This document shows, piece by piece, positions 1-10,986 of a stretch of 64,000 bases of DNA. The position numbers and the translations under genes were made by a program. Location of the stretch: contig NZ_LMRD01000006.1 of NCBI RefSeq assembly GCF_001425575.1, positions 631,977 to 695,976 of the forward strand, written 5' to 3'. Below the pieces are notes generated by a model. That model searched no databases and was not told the DNA's origin. It worked only from the letters and a program-made list of their open reading frames with translations. This DNA comes from Aurantimonas sp. Leaf443 (GTDB taxonomy: Bacteria > Pseudomonadota > Alphaproteobacteria > Rhizobiales > Rhizobiaceae). The stretch's first letter is position 1. The number at the start of each line of letters is the position of its first letter.

Positions 1-1
1 G

Positions 2-214
2 CTGGACCTCCTGCCGCAGGGCCCGTTCGACGGCGCGACGTGGAAGGCCTGGACCAATGCGGTGAAGGCGGCCACCGGCGCCAAGGGCCGCGCGCTCTTC
101 ATGCCGCTGCGCCTGGCGCTGACCGGCCTCGACCACGGCCCGGAACTCGCCGCCCTCCTGCCGCTCGTCGGGCGCGAGCGCACGGCGAAGCGGCTTCTCG
201 CGCAGGGCGGCTGA
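2..214 (+). CDS. gltX: Glutamyl-tRNA synthetase, C-terminal fragment
   Basis: Only the last 70 codons are inside the window; the frame is open from its left edge. The enzyme charges tRNA-Glu with glutamate in the cytoplasm. The readable part matches the anticodon-binding tail of bacterial GltX: a segment around [18 protein letters not shown] followed by [21 protein letters not shown], which is characteristic of the family. The stop TGA is at 212-214. The neighbouring malic enzyme gene is convergent, with 33 bases between the two stops. The catalytic HIGH and KMSKS motifs lie upstream of the window, so they cannot be checked. Confidence 0.88.
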   Translation: MDLLPQGPFDGATWKAWTNAVKAATGAKGRALFMPLRLALTGLDHGPELAALLPLVGRERTAKRLLAQGG

Positions 215-247
215 GCCGCCGCGCGTCGGGGCGGCCGGAGCGCGCCT

Positions 248-2560
<2,313 letters not shown>

Positions 2561-2694
2561 GGTGTGCCCTCCCGATCGTCGCGGCTGCGCGGGGCGCGCG
2601 ATCGAGATCGCCGCCTGACGGTTCGCTTCTTAGACGAAAGTCGTCGGCGGGCAAGCGGCGCGTCCCGTCCGTTCGCGCCGGCCGCCCGGGCCCG

Positions 2695-2712
2695 GCGTCA
2701 CACGCCTGCAAT
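2695..2712 (+). promoter_or_regulatory. Possible PHO box upstream of plcP
   Basis: Two seven-base half-sites, GCGTCAC and CTGCAAT, are separated by exactly four bases, about 50 bases upstream of the plcP start. Against the PhoB consensus CTGTCAT-N4-CTGTCAT they match 4 of 7 and 5 of 7 positions. This is weak by sequence alone. It is listed because the downstream genes resemble a pair that is PhoB-regulated in relatives. Confidence 0.3.
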
Positions 2713-2763
2713 GCGCCTCGGGCATTCCCATTGCCACCGGCCGAAGAGGATGGGCGACGGGAG

Positions 2764-3597
2764 ATGGCGACCATGCACCAGCTCGCAACGACACGGCATT
2801 TCCGAACGTTGTTCATCTCGGACGTGCATCTCGGCTCGAAGGCGGCCCAGGCCGAGCTTCTGGTCGACTTCCTGCGCTATCACGACGCGGAGAAGATCTA
2901 TCTCGTCGGCGACATCGTCGACGGATGGCGGCTGAAGCGCTCCTGGCACTGGCCGCGCATCCAGAACGACGTGGTGCAGAAGCTCCTGCGCAAGGCCCGC
3001 AAGGGCGCCACGATCATCTACATTCCCGGCAATCACGACGAGTTCCTGCGCGACTTTCCCGGCCAGCATTTCGGCGGCGTGGAGGTGAAGCTCGACGACG
3101 TGCACGAGATGGCCGACGGCCGCCGCTTCCTGGTGATGCATGGCGACGAGTTCGACGTCGTGGTGCGCAACGCCCGGCTCATCGCCTATCTCGGCGACTG
3201 GGCCTATGACGCGGCCATCGCCGTGAACCATCTGTTCAACCGGGTGCGGCGCCTTCTCGGCTTTCCCTACTGGTCCTTCTCCTCCTGGGCGAAGCTCAAG
3301 GTGAAGAACGCCGTCTCCTTCATCGGGGCCTTCGAGACGGCGCTCGCGGAGCAGGCGCGCCGGCAGGGCTGCGACGGCGTGATCTGCGGGCATATCCACC
3401 ATGCCGAGATCGCGGTGCGCGGCGGCATCGAATACGTCAATACCGGCGACTGGGTGGAAAGCTGCACGGCGGTGGCCGAGCGCCACGACGGCACGCTCGA
3501 GCTCATCCGCTGGACCGAGCTCGCCGAGGCCCGCAGCCGGCCGGTCGGTCTCCTCGGCCAGGACGACGTGCTGCCGGCGCGCGTGGAGGCGGCATGA
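2764..3597 (+). CDS. plcP: PlcP-like phospholipase C (LpxH-type metallophosphoesterase fold)
   Basis: This 277-residue calcineurin-like phosphoesterase belongs to the group usually auto-annotated as UDP-2,3-diacylglucosamine hydrolase. Metal-ligand motifs are intact: D20-x-H22, GD at 49-50, GNHD at 89-92, HGD at 126-128 and GHIHH at 209-213. In Sinorhizobium meliloti a protein of this family, PlcP, removes the headgroup from phospholipids during phosphate starvation and releases diacylglycerol. The downstream glycosyltransferase starts four bases before this stop and has the features of Agt, the enzyme that glycosylates that diacylglycerol. This pairing, not the fold, is the main reason to prefer PlcP over LpxH. 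The start at 2764 follows GGGAG; an ATG nine bases later is the alternative. A cytoplasmic or membrane-peripheral site is inferred, since no signal peptide or membrane segment is visible. Confidence 0.75.
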   Translation: MATMHQLATTRHFRTLFISDVHLGSKAAQAELLVDFLRYHDAEKIYLVGDIVDGWRLKRSWHWPRIQNDVVQKLLRKARKGATIIYIPGNHDEFLRDFPGQHFGGVEVKLDDVHEMADGRRFLVMHGDEFDVVVRNARLIAYLGDWAYDAAIAVNHLFNRVRRLLGFPYWSFSSWAKLKVKNAVSFIGAFETALAEQARRQGCDGVICGHIHHAEIAVRGGIEYVNTGDWVESCTAVAERHDGTLELIRWTELAEARSRPVGLLGQDDVLPARVEAA

Positions 3598-4646
3598 ACC
3601 GCGTCTTCATCGCCACCGACGCCTGGGCGCCGCAGATCAACGGGGTCGTGAGGACGCTCGCGAGCCTGACGGACGAGCTCCGCCGGCGGGGCGACGTGGT
3701 GCGCATCGTCGCCCCGCAGGATTTCCGCACCTTCGCCTGCCCGACCTATCCCGAGATCCGCCTCGCTTTGGCCCATGCCAGACGCCTTTCGGCCGAGATC
3801 GAGGCCTTCGCGCCGACCGCGATCCACATCGCGACCGAGGGGCCGATCGGGCTGGCCGCGCGCCGCGCCGCGCTGCGGGCCGGCCTGCCGTTCACCACGA
3901 GCTTCCACACGCGCTTTCCCGAATATCTGCGCCAGCGCGCCCCGGTGCCGGAAAGCCTCACCTATGCCCTGCTGCGCCGCTTCCACGCGCCCGCCGCCGC
4001 GTGCCTCGTGCCGACGGAGGCCATGCGCCGCGAACTTGCCGGGCGCGGCTTCTCCAACCTCGTCACCTGGACGCGCGGCGTCGACCGGGCGTTGTTCCGG
4101 CCGGCCGAGCCGATCGGTCTCGATCTGCCGGGCCCCGTCTTCCTCACCGTCTCGCGCATCGCGCCCGAGAAGAATCTCGAGGCCTTCCTCGATCTCGACC
4201 TGCCCGGTTCCAAGCTCGTCGTCGGCGACGGGCCGCTCCTGCCGGAGCTGATGCGGCGCTACCCGAAGGTGCATTTCGCCGGCGCGCAGACCGGCGAGGC
4301 GCTGGCCCGCTACTATGCCAGCGGCGACGTCTTCGTCTTCCCCTCCAAGACCGACACGTTCGGCATCGTCCTCATCGAGGCCCTCGCCTGCGGCCTGCCG
4401 GTCGCCGCCTATCCCCAGCCGGGGCCGCTCGACGTGATCGCGGGGACGGGCGCCGGGCGCATCGACGCGGACCTGCGGCGCGCCTGCCTCGACGCGCTGA
4501 GCCTCGACCCGGCCGCCGCGCTGGCGCGTTCGCAGGCCTATAGCTGGGAGGCCTGCGCCGACATCTTCACCGCCGCCTCGCGCGCGAGCCTTGCCGGCGG
4601 CGGACGCACGCCGCGCTCCGGCGTGCTGCAACCCGCGCATGGCTGA
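3594..4646 (+). CDS. agt: Diacylglycerol glycosyltransferase, Agt-like
   Basis: This 350-residue GT-B glycosyltransferase is of the GT4 type. The N-terminal acceptor domain opens with the family hallmark WAPQINGVVRTL (about residues 9-20). The donor domain carries SRIAPEKNLEAFL, and the nucleotide-sugar signature TDTFGIVLIEALACGLPV lies about 80 residues before the end. Homologues next to plcP make glucuronosyl- or glucosyl-diacylglycerol when phosphate is short, replacing membrane phospholipids; that function is inferred here from the pairing. The ATG at 3594 overlaps the plcP stop by four bases, so translation is probably coupled. No membrane helix is apparent, which fits a monotopic enzyme on the inner face of the cytoplasmic membrane. 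An exopolysaccharide-type transferase is the alternative. Confidence 0.78.
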   Translation: MNRVFIATDAWAPQINGVVRTLASLTDELRRRGDVVRIVAPQDFRTFACPTYPEIRLALAHARRLSAEIEAFAPTAIHIATEGPIGLAARRAALRAGLPFTTSFHTRFPEYLRQRAPVPESLTYALLRRFHAPAAACLVPTEAMRRELAGRGFSNLVTWTRGVDRALFRPAEPIGLDLPGPVFLTVSRIAPEKNLEAFLDLDLPGSKLVVGDGPLLPELMRRYPKVHFAGAQTGEALARYYASGDVFVFPSKTDTFGIVLIEALACGLPVAAYPQPGPLDVIAGTGAGRIDADLRRACLDALSLDPAAALARSQAYSWEACADIFTAASRASLAGGGRTPRSGVLQPAHG

Positions 4647-4738
4647 ACGCGGCGGTGCCGAACCGGCCCGCCGCCGGCCTTTGTGATCGCGAGGCGATCT
4701 GCTAGCCCGCGGCCTCGAAGCGGCGGCGGGGTTGGGGC

Positions 4739-5971
4739 ATGACGGACGGAACGGGGGAGGCACGGGCGTTCGAGCGTCGCATGAAGCTCGTCTTCGCGGC
4801 GGATTTCATCACGCTCGGCCTGTTCAACCCGTTCTTTCCCGTCTGGCTCGCCCATCAGGGGCTCGACGCGGACGCGATCTCGCTGGTGCTCGGCCTGCAG
4901 ATCGCGCTGCGGGCCTTGAGCGTTCCGCTCGTCCTCAAGCTCGCCGACGCCTCGCGCGAGCGCGCCTTCGTGCTGATGGGCTCGGCCTTCGGGGCGGCGC
5001 TCGTCGTCAACCTCCTCTTCGTCTCGTCCGGTCTTGCGGCCATCCTCGTCTCGACCGTCCTCCTCGCGCTCGTCTGGGCGCCGCTGATCCCGATCACCGA
5101 CGCGGTGGCGCTCGCCGGGCAGCGCCGGCTCGGCGCCGACTACGGCCGCGCGCGGCTCTGGGGATCGATCGCCTTCATCGCCGCCAACGTGTCCGGCGGG
5201 CTCCTGATCGGGACGTTCGGGGCGGGCTCCATTCCGGCGCTGCTTCTCGCCGCCTTCGTGATCGCCGCCGCCTTCTCCTGCTTCACGCCGCGCCTCGGGC
5301 GGCCGAGGCGCGCGAGCGCGCTCGCTGACGCGGGGCCGGGCGAGCCCGCCGGACTGCCGAAGCTGCCCAAACTGCGGCGGCGCCTCGTGCCGGGCGCCGA
5401 CATCGGCCGCCTCGTGCCGGCGATGGCGGCGCTGGCGCTCGTCCAGGCCAGCCACGCCATGCTCTACGGGTTCGGCGCCATTCTCTGGACAGGGCTCGGC
5501 TATGCGCCGCTGACGATCGGCATCTTCTGGGGCACGGGCGTCGTGGTCGAGATCGTGCTCTTCCGCTTCGGCAGCGGGCTGATCGCACGGTTCGGGCCGC
5601 GCGGCCTCCTCGTCGCGGGCGCGGCGGCGGGCGTCCTGCGCTGGAGCCTGATGACGGGGGATGCGGGCGTCGGAGGCTTCGTCGCCCTCCAGGCGCTGCA
5701 CGGCTTCACCTTCGGCGCCTCCTGGCTCGCTTTGCAGGCGACGATCGCCGCCCATGTGCCGGAGGAGCGGCTCGGCGCCGCGCAGGGTCTGGGCTTCCTC
5801 TTCCAGACCGGCCTGATGGCCGGCGCGACGCTTCTCAGCGGGCCGGCCTACGAGGCCTTCGGGCAGGGCGCCTTCGCCGGCATGGCGCTGATCGCGGCCC
5901 TCGCGCTGCTCGTCGCGCCCTTCTACCCCCAGAGGGCGGATATCGGCGGGGCGACGCGCGAGTCGCGGTAG
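4739..5971 (+). CDS. MFS transporter, 3-phenylpropionate-permease-like family
   Basis: This 410-residue integral membrane protein has the twelve-helix pattern of the major facilitator superfamily. The first helix region (FAADFITLGLFNPFFPVWL) and the loop LGADYGRARLWGSIAFI match the MFS_1_like/HcaT group, which includes 3-phenylpropionate and nucleoside symporters. The substrate cannot be read from sequence. A cytoplasmic Arg/Pro-rich loop near residues 185-220 separates the two six-helix bundles. The start at 4739 follows GGGG. The gene lies 92 bases after agt on the same strand. Its last 49 bases overlap the convergent epimerase gene, so both stops lie inside the other reading frame. Confidence 0.82.
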   Translation: MTDGTGEARAFERRMKLVFAADFITLGLFNPFFPVWLAHQGLDADAISLVLGLQIALRALSVPLVLKLADASRERAFVLMGSAFGAALVVNLLFVSSGLAAILVSTVLLALVWAPLIPITDAVALAGQRRLGADYGRARLWGSIAFIAANVSGGLLIGTFGAGSIPALLLAAFVIAAAFSCFTPRLGRPRRASALADAGPGEPAGLPKLPKLRRRLVPGADIGRLVPAMAALALVQASHAMLYGFGAILWTGLGYAPLTIGIFWGTGVVVEIVLFRFGSGLIARFGPRGLLVAGAAAGVLRWSLMTGDAGVGGFVALQALHGFTFGASWLALQATIAAHVPEERLGAAQGLGFLFQTGLMAGATLLSGPAYEAFGQGAFAGMALIAALALLVAPFYPQRADIGGATRESR

Positions 5972-6906
5972 ACGAGCCCGTTCGGCCGGTCCGCCCTGAG
6001 GAGGAGCGGGCCGTCGAGATCGACGAAGTCGGCCTCCTGCGCCAGAAGGAGAGCCGGCGCCATGGCGAGCGACGTGCCGACCATGCAGCCGACCATGACG
6101 CCGAAGCCGAGCGCGCGCGCGTCGCGCATCAGCGCGAGCCCTTCGGTGAGGCCGCCGGTCTTGTCGAGCTTGACGTTGACCACGTCGTAGCGGCCGACGA
6201 GCTTGGAGAGATCGCCGCCGACATGCACCGATTCGTCGGCGCAGACGGGGACCGGGTGCGGGATCGCGCCGAGCAGGGCATCGCGCCCGGCGGGCAGGGG
6301 CTGCTCGACGAGGCTCGCCCCGGCCCGGGCGGCGGCCAGCATGTTGGGCAGCAGGTTCGCCTCCGTCCAGCCCTCGTTGGCGTCGAGGATCAGCCGGGCG
6401 CGGGGGGCGGCGGCCCGCACGGCCCGAATGCGCGACGCGTCGTCCTCGCTGCCGAGCTTGATCTTGAGGAGCGTGCGATGGGCGACCTCGGCGGTTGCCG
6501 CCGCCATCTCCTCGGGCGTGCCGAGGCTGATCGTATAGGCCGTCTCCACCTCGGCGGGCGCATGTCCGCAGACCCGGCGCCAGACCGGCATGCCGCTCGT
6601 CTTGGCCTCGAGATCCCAGAGCGCGCAGTCGACGGCGTTGCGGGCGGCGCCCGGCGGCAGGAGCGTTGCGATCTCGTCGCGCCCCGCACCGGCCTCCAGC
6701 GCGCCGCGCACCGCCTCGATCGCATCCGTCACGCCTTCCAGGCTCTCGCCGTAGCGCGCGTAGGGCACGCATTCGCCCCGTCCGGTCGCGCCGCCCTCGC
6801 CGAGCGTGCAGGTGACGACGGCGGCTTCCGTCTTGGTGCCGCGCGCGATGCGGAACGGCTTTTCCAGCGCGAAGCGCTCGACTGTTACTGAAACACCACG
6901 TGACAT
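5923..6906 (-). CDS. Dipeptide epimerase (L-Ala-D/L-Glu epimerase type), enolase superfamily
   Basis: The protein has 327 residues if it starts at the ATG at 6906, which has GGGGTT upstream; an ATG at 6954 would add 16 poorly conserved residues. The N-terminal capping domain is followed by the barrel with the catalytic KIKLG pair (K-x-K), the metal-ligand strand LILDANEGW, the second ligand region VEQPLP, ADES, and the opposing lysine in VNVKLDKTGGL. This set defines the muconate-lactonizing/dipeptide-epimerase branch. YcjG-type enzymes epimerise L-Ala-D-Glu from recycled murein. It is divergent from the Mla operon and overlaps the MFS gene tail to tail. Substrate specificity is assigned from family only; other dipeptides are possible. 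Confidence 0.8.
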   Translation of the reverse strand: MSRGVSVTVERFALEKPFRIARGTKTEAAVVTCTLGEGGATGRGECVPYARYGESLEGVTDAIEAVRGALEAGAGRDEIATLLPPGAARNAVDCALWDLEAKTSGMPVWRRVCGHAPAEVETAYTISLGTPEEMAAATAEVAHRTLLKIKLGSEDDASRIRAVRAAAPRARLILDANEGWTEANLLPNMLAAARAGASLVEQPLPAGRDALLGAIPHPVPVCADESVHVGGDLSKLVGRYDVVNVKLDKTGGLTEGLALMRDARALGFGVMVGCMVGTSLAMAPALLLAQEADFVDLDGPLLLRADRPNGLVYRDSRVAPPISALWG

Positions 6907-7054
6907 CGGCGAACCCCGGCGCGGAAGGCCTTCGGGGCCCGGCGCGAATGACAAGATGTGAGTGGACGGTTAACGTCGGTGGAGAGTAGGGCTCCCCCTG
7001 CAACCCGATTCCGTACCCTTCGGCCGGTCGCCGTGGAAGGTCAAGACAGACAGA

Positions 7055-8242
7055 ATGCTCGATCTCGCGACCGCTGACAGGAACGGCCCGGACGACAGAC
7101 CGGAGGCCGCGGCCCCGACGTTCTCGGCCGAGAAGCGGGATGGCGCCGTCGTGCTCGTCGCCGGCGGCGACTGGCTGGCGCGCACGATCGGCTCCGTCGA
7201 GACGCTCCTCCAGGACACGCAGAAGGCCGATCTCGGTCGCTCGGTGACGATCGACATCGCCGATGTCACGCGGCTCGACACGTCCGGCGCCTATATGTTC
7301 GAGCGCCTGCGCCAGGGGCTGGAGACGGACGGGCGCCGCGTGGAGATCGAAGGCGTCGGCAAGACCGACGAGGCTCTCTTCGAGGTGGTGCGCAAGGCGC
7401 TCGAGAAGGAGCGGCCCGAGCCCAATCCCGACGAGACGGGTTTCGTGACGCGATTCCTCTCCGGCATCGGCGGCGGCGTCGTCGCGGCCAAGGACGAGGC
7501 CATGGTCGGCCTCAGCATCGTCGGCGGCGCGCTCTACGCCCTGAAGGACCGGGTCGTCGGCCGCACGCAGGCGCGCCCGGCCGCCATCGTCAGCCAGATG
7601 GACCGGATGGGCGTCCAGGCGGTGCCGATCATCGTCCTCATGACCTTCCTCATCGGCGGAATCATCGCCCAGCAGGGCGCCTTCCAGCTCCGGCGCTTCG
7701 GCGGCGAGCTCTACGCCGTCAATCTCGTGGGCATCCTCGTCCTGCGCGAGATCGGCGTGCTCCTCACCGCCATCATGGTGGCGGGCCGCACGGGCAGCGC
7801 CATCACGGCCGAGATCGGCTCGATGAAGATGCGCGAGGAGGTGGACGCCCTGCACGTGATGGGGCTCGGGCCGATCAGCGTCCTCGTCTTCCCGCGGCTG
7901 GTGGCGCTCATCATCGTGCTGCCGCTCCTCTCCTTCCTCGCCAATCTCACCGCGCTGCTCGGCGCCATGATGACGCTGCAGCTCTATTCGGGCATCTCGC
8001 CGGCCAACTTCCTGCAGGGCCTGCAGTCCTCGATCGACGTGTTCACGATCTTCGCCGGCCTCATCAAGGCCCCGTTCATGGCGCTCATCATCGGCATCGT
8101 GGCGGCGGCGGAGGGCATGCGCGTCGGCGGCAGCGCCGAGAGCCTCGGTGCCCGCGTGACGGCCTCGGTCGTCAAGTCGATCTTCCTCGTCATCCTCGTG
8201 GATGGCCTTTTCGCGATCCTCTATGCCTCTCTCGGACTCTAA
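7055..8242 (+). CDS. mlaE: Mla-type ABC permease with fused N-terminal STAS domain
   Basis: This 395-residue protein combines two parts that are separate in Escherichia coli. Residues about 25-115 form a STAS (MlaB-like) domain containing IDIADVTRLDTSGAYMFERL. Residues about 150-395 form the MlaE permease with several membrane helices and the signature EIGSMKMREEVDALHVMGL, which contacts the ATPase. The complex moves phospholipid between the inner and outer membranes across the periplasm. The gene heads a four-gene run with mlaF and mlaD overlapping. The STAS-permease fusion is common in alphaproteobacteria, so it is not unique here. The ATG at 7055 follows AGACAGA. Direction of lipid transport cannot be inferred. 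Confidence 0.9.
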   Translation: MLDLATADRNGPDDRPEAAAPTFSAEKRDGAVVLVAGGDWLARTIGSVETLLQDTQKADLGRSVTIDIADVTRLDTSGAYMFERLRQGLETDGRRVEIEGVGKTDEALFEVVRKALEKERPEPNPDETGFVTRFLSGIGGGVVAAKDEAMVGLSIVGGALYALKDRVVGRTQARPAAIVSQMDRMGVQAVPIIVLMTFLIGGIIAQQGAFQLRRFGGELYAVNLVGILVLREIGVLLTAIMVAGRTGSAITAEIGSMKMREEVDALHVMGLGPISVLVFPRLVALIIVLPLLSFLANLTALLGAMMTLQLYSGISPANFLQGLQSSIDVFTIFAGLIKAPFMALIIGIVAAAEGMRVGGSAESLGARVTASVVKSIFLVILVDGLFAILYASLGL

Positions 8243-9065
8243 GCCCACGGCGCGCGACGAAGCGCGCGGCCAGCACGACGTAATCATCGAGGCGCGCGAC
8301 GTCACGGTGCGCTTCGGCTCGAAGGCGATCCTGGAAAATCTCAGCCTCGACGTGCGGCGCGGGGAGATTCTCGGCTTCGTCGGCCCGTCCGGCGCGGGCA
8401 AGTCGGTGCTGCTGCGCACGATCCTCGGCCTCAACCGCAAGCAGGGCGGCACGATCGAGGTCTTCGGCACGAATTACGAGACCGCGACCCAGGCCCGCCG
8501 TCTCGACGTGGAGCGGCGCTGGGGCGTCCTCTTCCAGCACGGCGCGCTCTTCTCCTCGCTGACGGTGCTGGAGAACATCGAGGTGCCGATGCGCGAGTAT
8601 CTCGACATCTCGCCGGCGCTGCGCCACGAACTGGCGCGGTTGAAGCTCGATCTCGTCGGGCTGGCGCAGGACGCGGCGGGCAAGTTCCCGTCCGAACTCT
8701 CCGGCGGCATGATCAAGCGCGTGGCGCTCGCCCGCGCGCTGGCGCTCGACCCCGACATCGTCTTCCTCGACGAGCCGACCTCGGGCCTCGACCCGATCGG
8801 CGCCGCCGACTTCGACCAGCTCATCATGACGCTGCGCGATACGCTGGGGCTCACCGTCTACATGGTGACCCACGATCTCGACAGCCTCTTCCAGGCCTGC
8901 GACCGCATCGCCGTGCTCGGCGACCGCAAGGTTCTGGTGGAGGGACCGCTCGAGACCATGCTGACCTTCGATCACCCCTGGGTGAAATCCTACTTCCACG
9001 GGAAACGGGCCCGCACCATCGTGCCGCCCGAGACGACCCCCTCCACGTCGCAGGGAGCGAACTGA
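8202..9065 (+). CDS. mlaF: Mla-type ABC transporter ATP-binding protein
   Basis: This 287-residue ATPase powers the Mla lipid transporter from the cytoplasmic face. It shows Walker A GPSGAGKS at 61-68, the Q-loop in VLFQHGALFSSLTVLEN, the signature LSGGM at 166-170, Walker B IVFLDEP at 186-192, and the H-loop in VTHDLDS. The LSGGM form and the FQHGALFSSL Q-loop region are typical of MlaF rather than of import ATPases. The reading frame overlaps the end of mlaE by 41 bases from the ATG at 8202. A second ATG at 8223 would still overlap by 20 bases and is equally plausible, since neither has a clear ribosome-binding site. The stop overlaps the mlaD start as TGATG. Confidence 0.92.
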   Translation: MAFSRSSMPLSDSKPTARDEARGQHDVIIEARDVTVRFGSKAILENLSLDVRRGEILGFVGPSGAGKSVLLRTILGLNRKQGGTIEVFGTNYETATQARRLDVERRWGVLFQHGALFSSLTVLENIEVPMREYLDISPALRHELARLKLDLVGLAQDAAGKFPSELSGGMIKRVALARALALDPDIVFLDEPTSGLDPIGAADFDQLIMTLRDTLGLTVYMVTHDLDSLFQACDRIAVLGDRKVLVEGPLETMLTFDHPWVKSYFHGKRARTIVPPETTPSTSQGAN

Positions 9066-10690
9066 TGGAAACCAAAGCCAACTACGTTCGCGTCGGCGCC
9101 CTCACGCTCGTCGTCATCGCGCTGTTCTTCGGCTTCTTCTACTGGGCGGTCTTCTCGTCCAAGGGCGACGACCGGGTGGCGCTGCTCGTGCGCATCGAAG
9201 GTTCGGTGACGGGCCTGCAGCAGGGCAGCCAGGTCCTGTTCAACGGCCTGCCGGTCGGCGGCGTGCGCTCGCTGCGCATCGACCCCAACAATCCGCGCGT
9301 CGTCATCGCCACGACCGAGATCGACCCGACGGTGCCGATCAAGGAATCGACGCAGGCCAATATCGGCTTCCAGGGCCTCACCGGCGTCGCCTTCATCGAG
9401 CTGCGCGGCGGCATCGCCGACCAGCCGGACATCCTGGCGCTGGCCGAGGAGCAGGGCACCGTGCCGGTGATCCGCGCCAACCCGTCCGATGTGACCGACA
9501 TCCTGGCGACGGCCCGCAACATCGCCGAGCGCGCCGACAACATCCTCGGCCAGTTCGAGGGCCTCGTCGGGGCCGTCGGCCCCTCGGTGCGCACGACCGC
9601 CGAGAACGTCGCGCGCACGTCCGAGAATGTCGAGGTCTTCACGACGAGCCTGGCCGAGAACTCCGACAATATCCGCAGCTTCGTCGCCAGCCTCGGCCAG
9701 CTCTCGGTGACGGCCAACAACGTCGCGCAGGGTCTGCCGGCCACCGTGGCGCAGGCGCAGCGCATCCTCGAGGCGGTGGACCCGGCGGCCGTCGGCACGA
9801 CCGTCGCCAACGTGCGGGCCGTGTCGCAGACGGTGCGCGAACAGGCCGACAAGATCTCGGGCATCGTCGATTCGGTGCGCACGGCCGCCAACGGCGTGGG
9901 CGCCGTCGGCGATGCCGTGCAGCGCAATGCCGCCGGCATCGACAGTTTCCTCGGCAATCTCGGCCCGCTCTCGGAAAGCGCCGACGCGCTGGTGAAGTCG
10001 ATCGACACGCAGGCCGTGAACGAGACGGTCGCGAGCGTGCGCGAGGTCGCCAACGCGGTTCGGGCCAAGACGCCGCAGATCCAGTCGATCATCGAAGGCA
10101 CGGACACGACCATCGCCACGCTGAAATCGACGCTCGACGGCTTCACGCAGACCCGCGCCCAGTTCGACACGCTTCTGGCGAGCGTCGATCCCGGCAAGGT
10201 CAACCGCGCGGTCGAGAACGTCTCGGCGGCGACCGACAACGTCGCCAAGGCGGCCGATTCGATCTCGAACATCGCCACCGACATCGGGGCGCGCCGCGAG
10301 GACATCGACCAGATCATCACCAATGCGGAACTGACGAGCCAGCGCCTCGCCAGTGCCTCGCAGCGCATCGACAGCGTGGTGACCTCGGTGAACAGCTTCC
10401 TCGGCGGCTCCGGCGACGGCACGACGCTCGGCACGGACGCCTCCACCACGCTGCGCGCGGTGCGCGACGCGGCCCGCTCGATCCAGTCGCAGATCGGTCC
10501 GATCGCCGCGAGCCTCAACCGGTTCTCCAGCCAGGGCCTGCGCGAGGTCCAGGGTCTGATCCAGAACGTCAACCGGACCGTGGACACGATCAACGGCGCC
10601 GTCACCGACTTCTCGGCCAATCCGAGCCGGCTGATCTATGGCGGCGAGAGCGGTCAGGTGAAGACGTTCGACGGCCGCACGCGCCGCTGA
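9065..10690 (+). CDS. mlaD: MCE-domain substrate-binding protein of the Mla system, long form
   Basis: This 541-residue protein is anchored by one N-terminal membrane helix (about residues 10-31). A single MCE domain follows at roughly 38-115, with GLQQGSQVLFNGLPVGGV and FQGLTGVAFIELRGG. The remaining 400 residues are predominantly helical, with recurring short patterns such as TAxNVARTSENV and VRxVxxAVR; they end in a short basic tail. E. coli MlaD is under 200 residues, so the long helical tail is the notable part. By analogy with helical-barrel MCE proteins it could form a tube or rod through the periplasm; that is inference. The start at 9065 is coupled to mlaF through TGATG. Confidence 0.88.
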   Translation: METKANYVRVGALTLVVIALFFGFFYWAVFSSKGDDRVALLVRIEGSVTGLQQGSQVLFNGLPVGGVRSLRIDPNNPRVVIATTEIDPTVPIKESTQANIGFQGLTGVAFIELRGGIADQPDILALAEEQGTVPVIRANPSDVTDILATARNIAERADNILGQFEGLVGAVGPSVRTTAENVARTSENVEVFTTSLAENSDNIRSFVASLGQLSVTANNVAQGLPATVAQAQRILEAVDPAAVGTTVANVRAVSQTVREQADKISGIVDSVRTAANGVGAVGDAVQRNAAGIDSFLGNLGPLSESADALVKSIDTQAVNETVASVREVANAVRAKTPQIQSIIEGTDTTIATLKSTLDGFTQTRAQFDTLLASVDPGKVNRAVENVSAATDNVAKAADSISNIATDIGARREDIDQIITNAELTSQRLASASQRIDSVVTSVNSFLGGSGDGTTLGTDASTTLRAVRDAARSIQSQIGPIAASLNRFSSQGLREVQGLIQNVNRTVDTINGAVTDFSANPSRLIYGGESGQVKTFDGRTRR

Positions 10691-10704
10691 TCCTTCGAAC
10701 GGGC

Positions 10705-10733
10705 GGGCGCCGGACCCAAGGGTCGTGGCGCCC
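10705..10733 (+). terminator. Strong hairpin just downstream of mlaD, no U-tract
   Basis: GGGCGCC (705-711) pairs with GGCGCCC (727-733), and an inner GACCC pairs with GGGTC across a two-base AA loop. It begins 14 bases after the mlaD stop. There is no following T run, so it may stabilise the upstream mRNA or partly separate the lipoprotein gene rather than act as a complete terminator. Confidence 0.4.
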
Positions 10734-10986
10734 GCACAACACAGGCCGGGCGATCGCGCGCCCGCCCCGCCGGCTCCCTCGACGGGCGGCGCGCTCATGC
10801 CATCTTGGTGGAACGGCCGTTCGTGTCCGCGCGCGCGCGTCTTCCGCGACCGAAGGCGACCGCGGAGTTTTCGGTCGAGAAGCAAAGCCGCCGAACCGCC
10901 GTGCCCGAAGGGCCGGCGCACCGGGATGGGATCGCTCCGGGCGGCAAAGGCGATCCGTGCGTCATGCGTTTGAGAAAGTTTGGGAC

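Noticed and set aside
4538-8470. A 1,310-codon minus-strand frame across the MFS, epimerase and mlaE genes
   Set aside because: It is low-complexity (Arg/Glu/His-rich), overlaps three well-supported genes in other frames and matches nothing recognisable.
10847-10877. Inverted repeat CGACCGAA...TTCGGTCG as a terminator or operator
   Set aside because: The loop is 15 bases, no T run follows, and chance is plausible in GC-rich DNA. Nothing nearby suggests a regulator.
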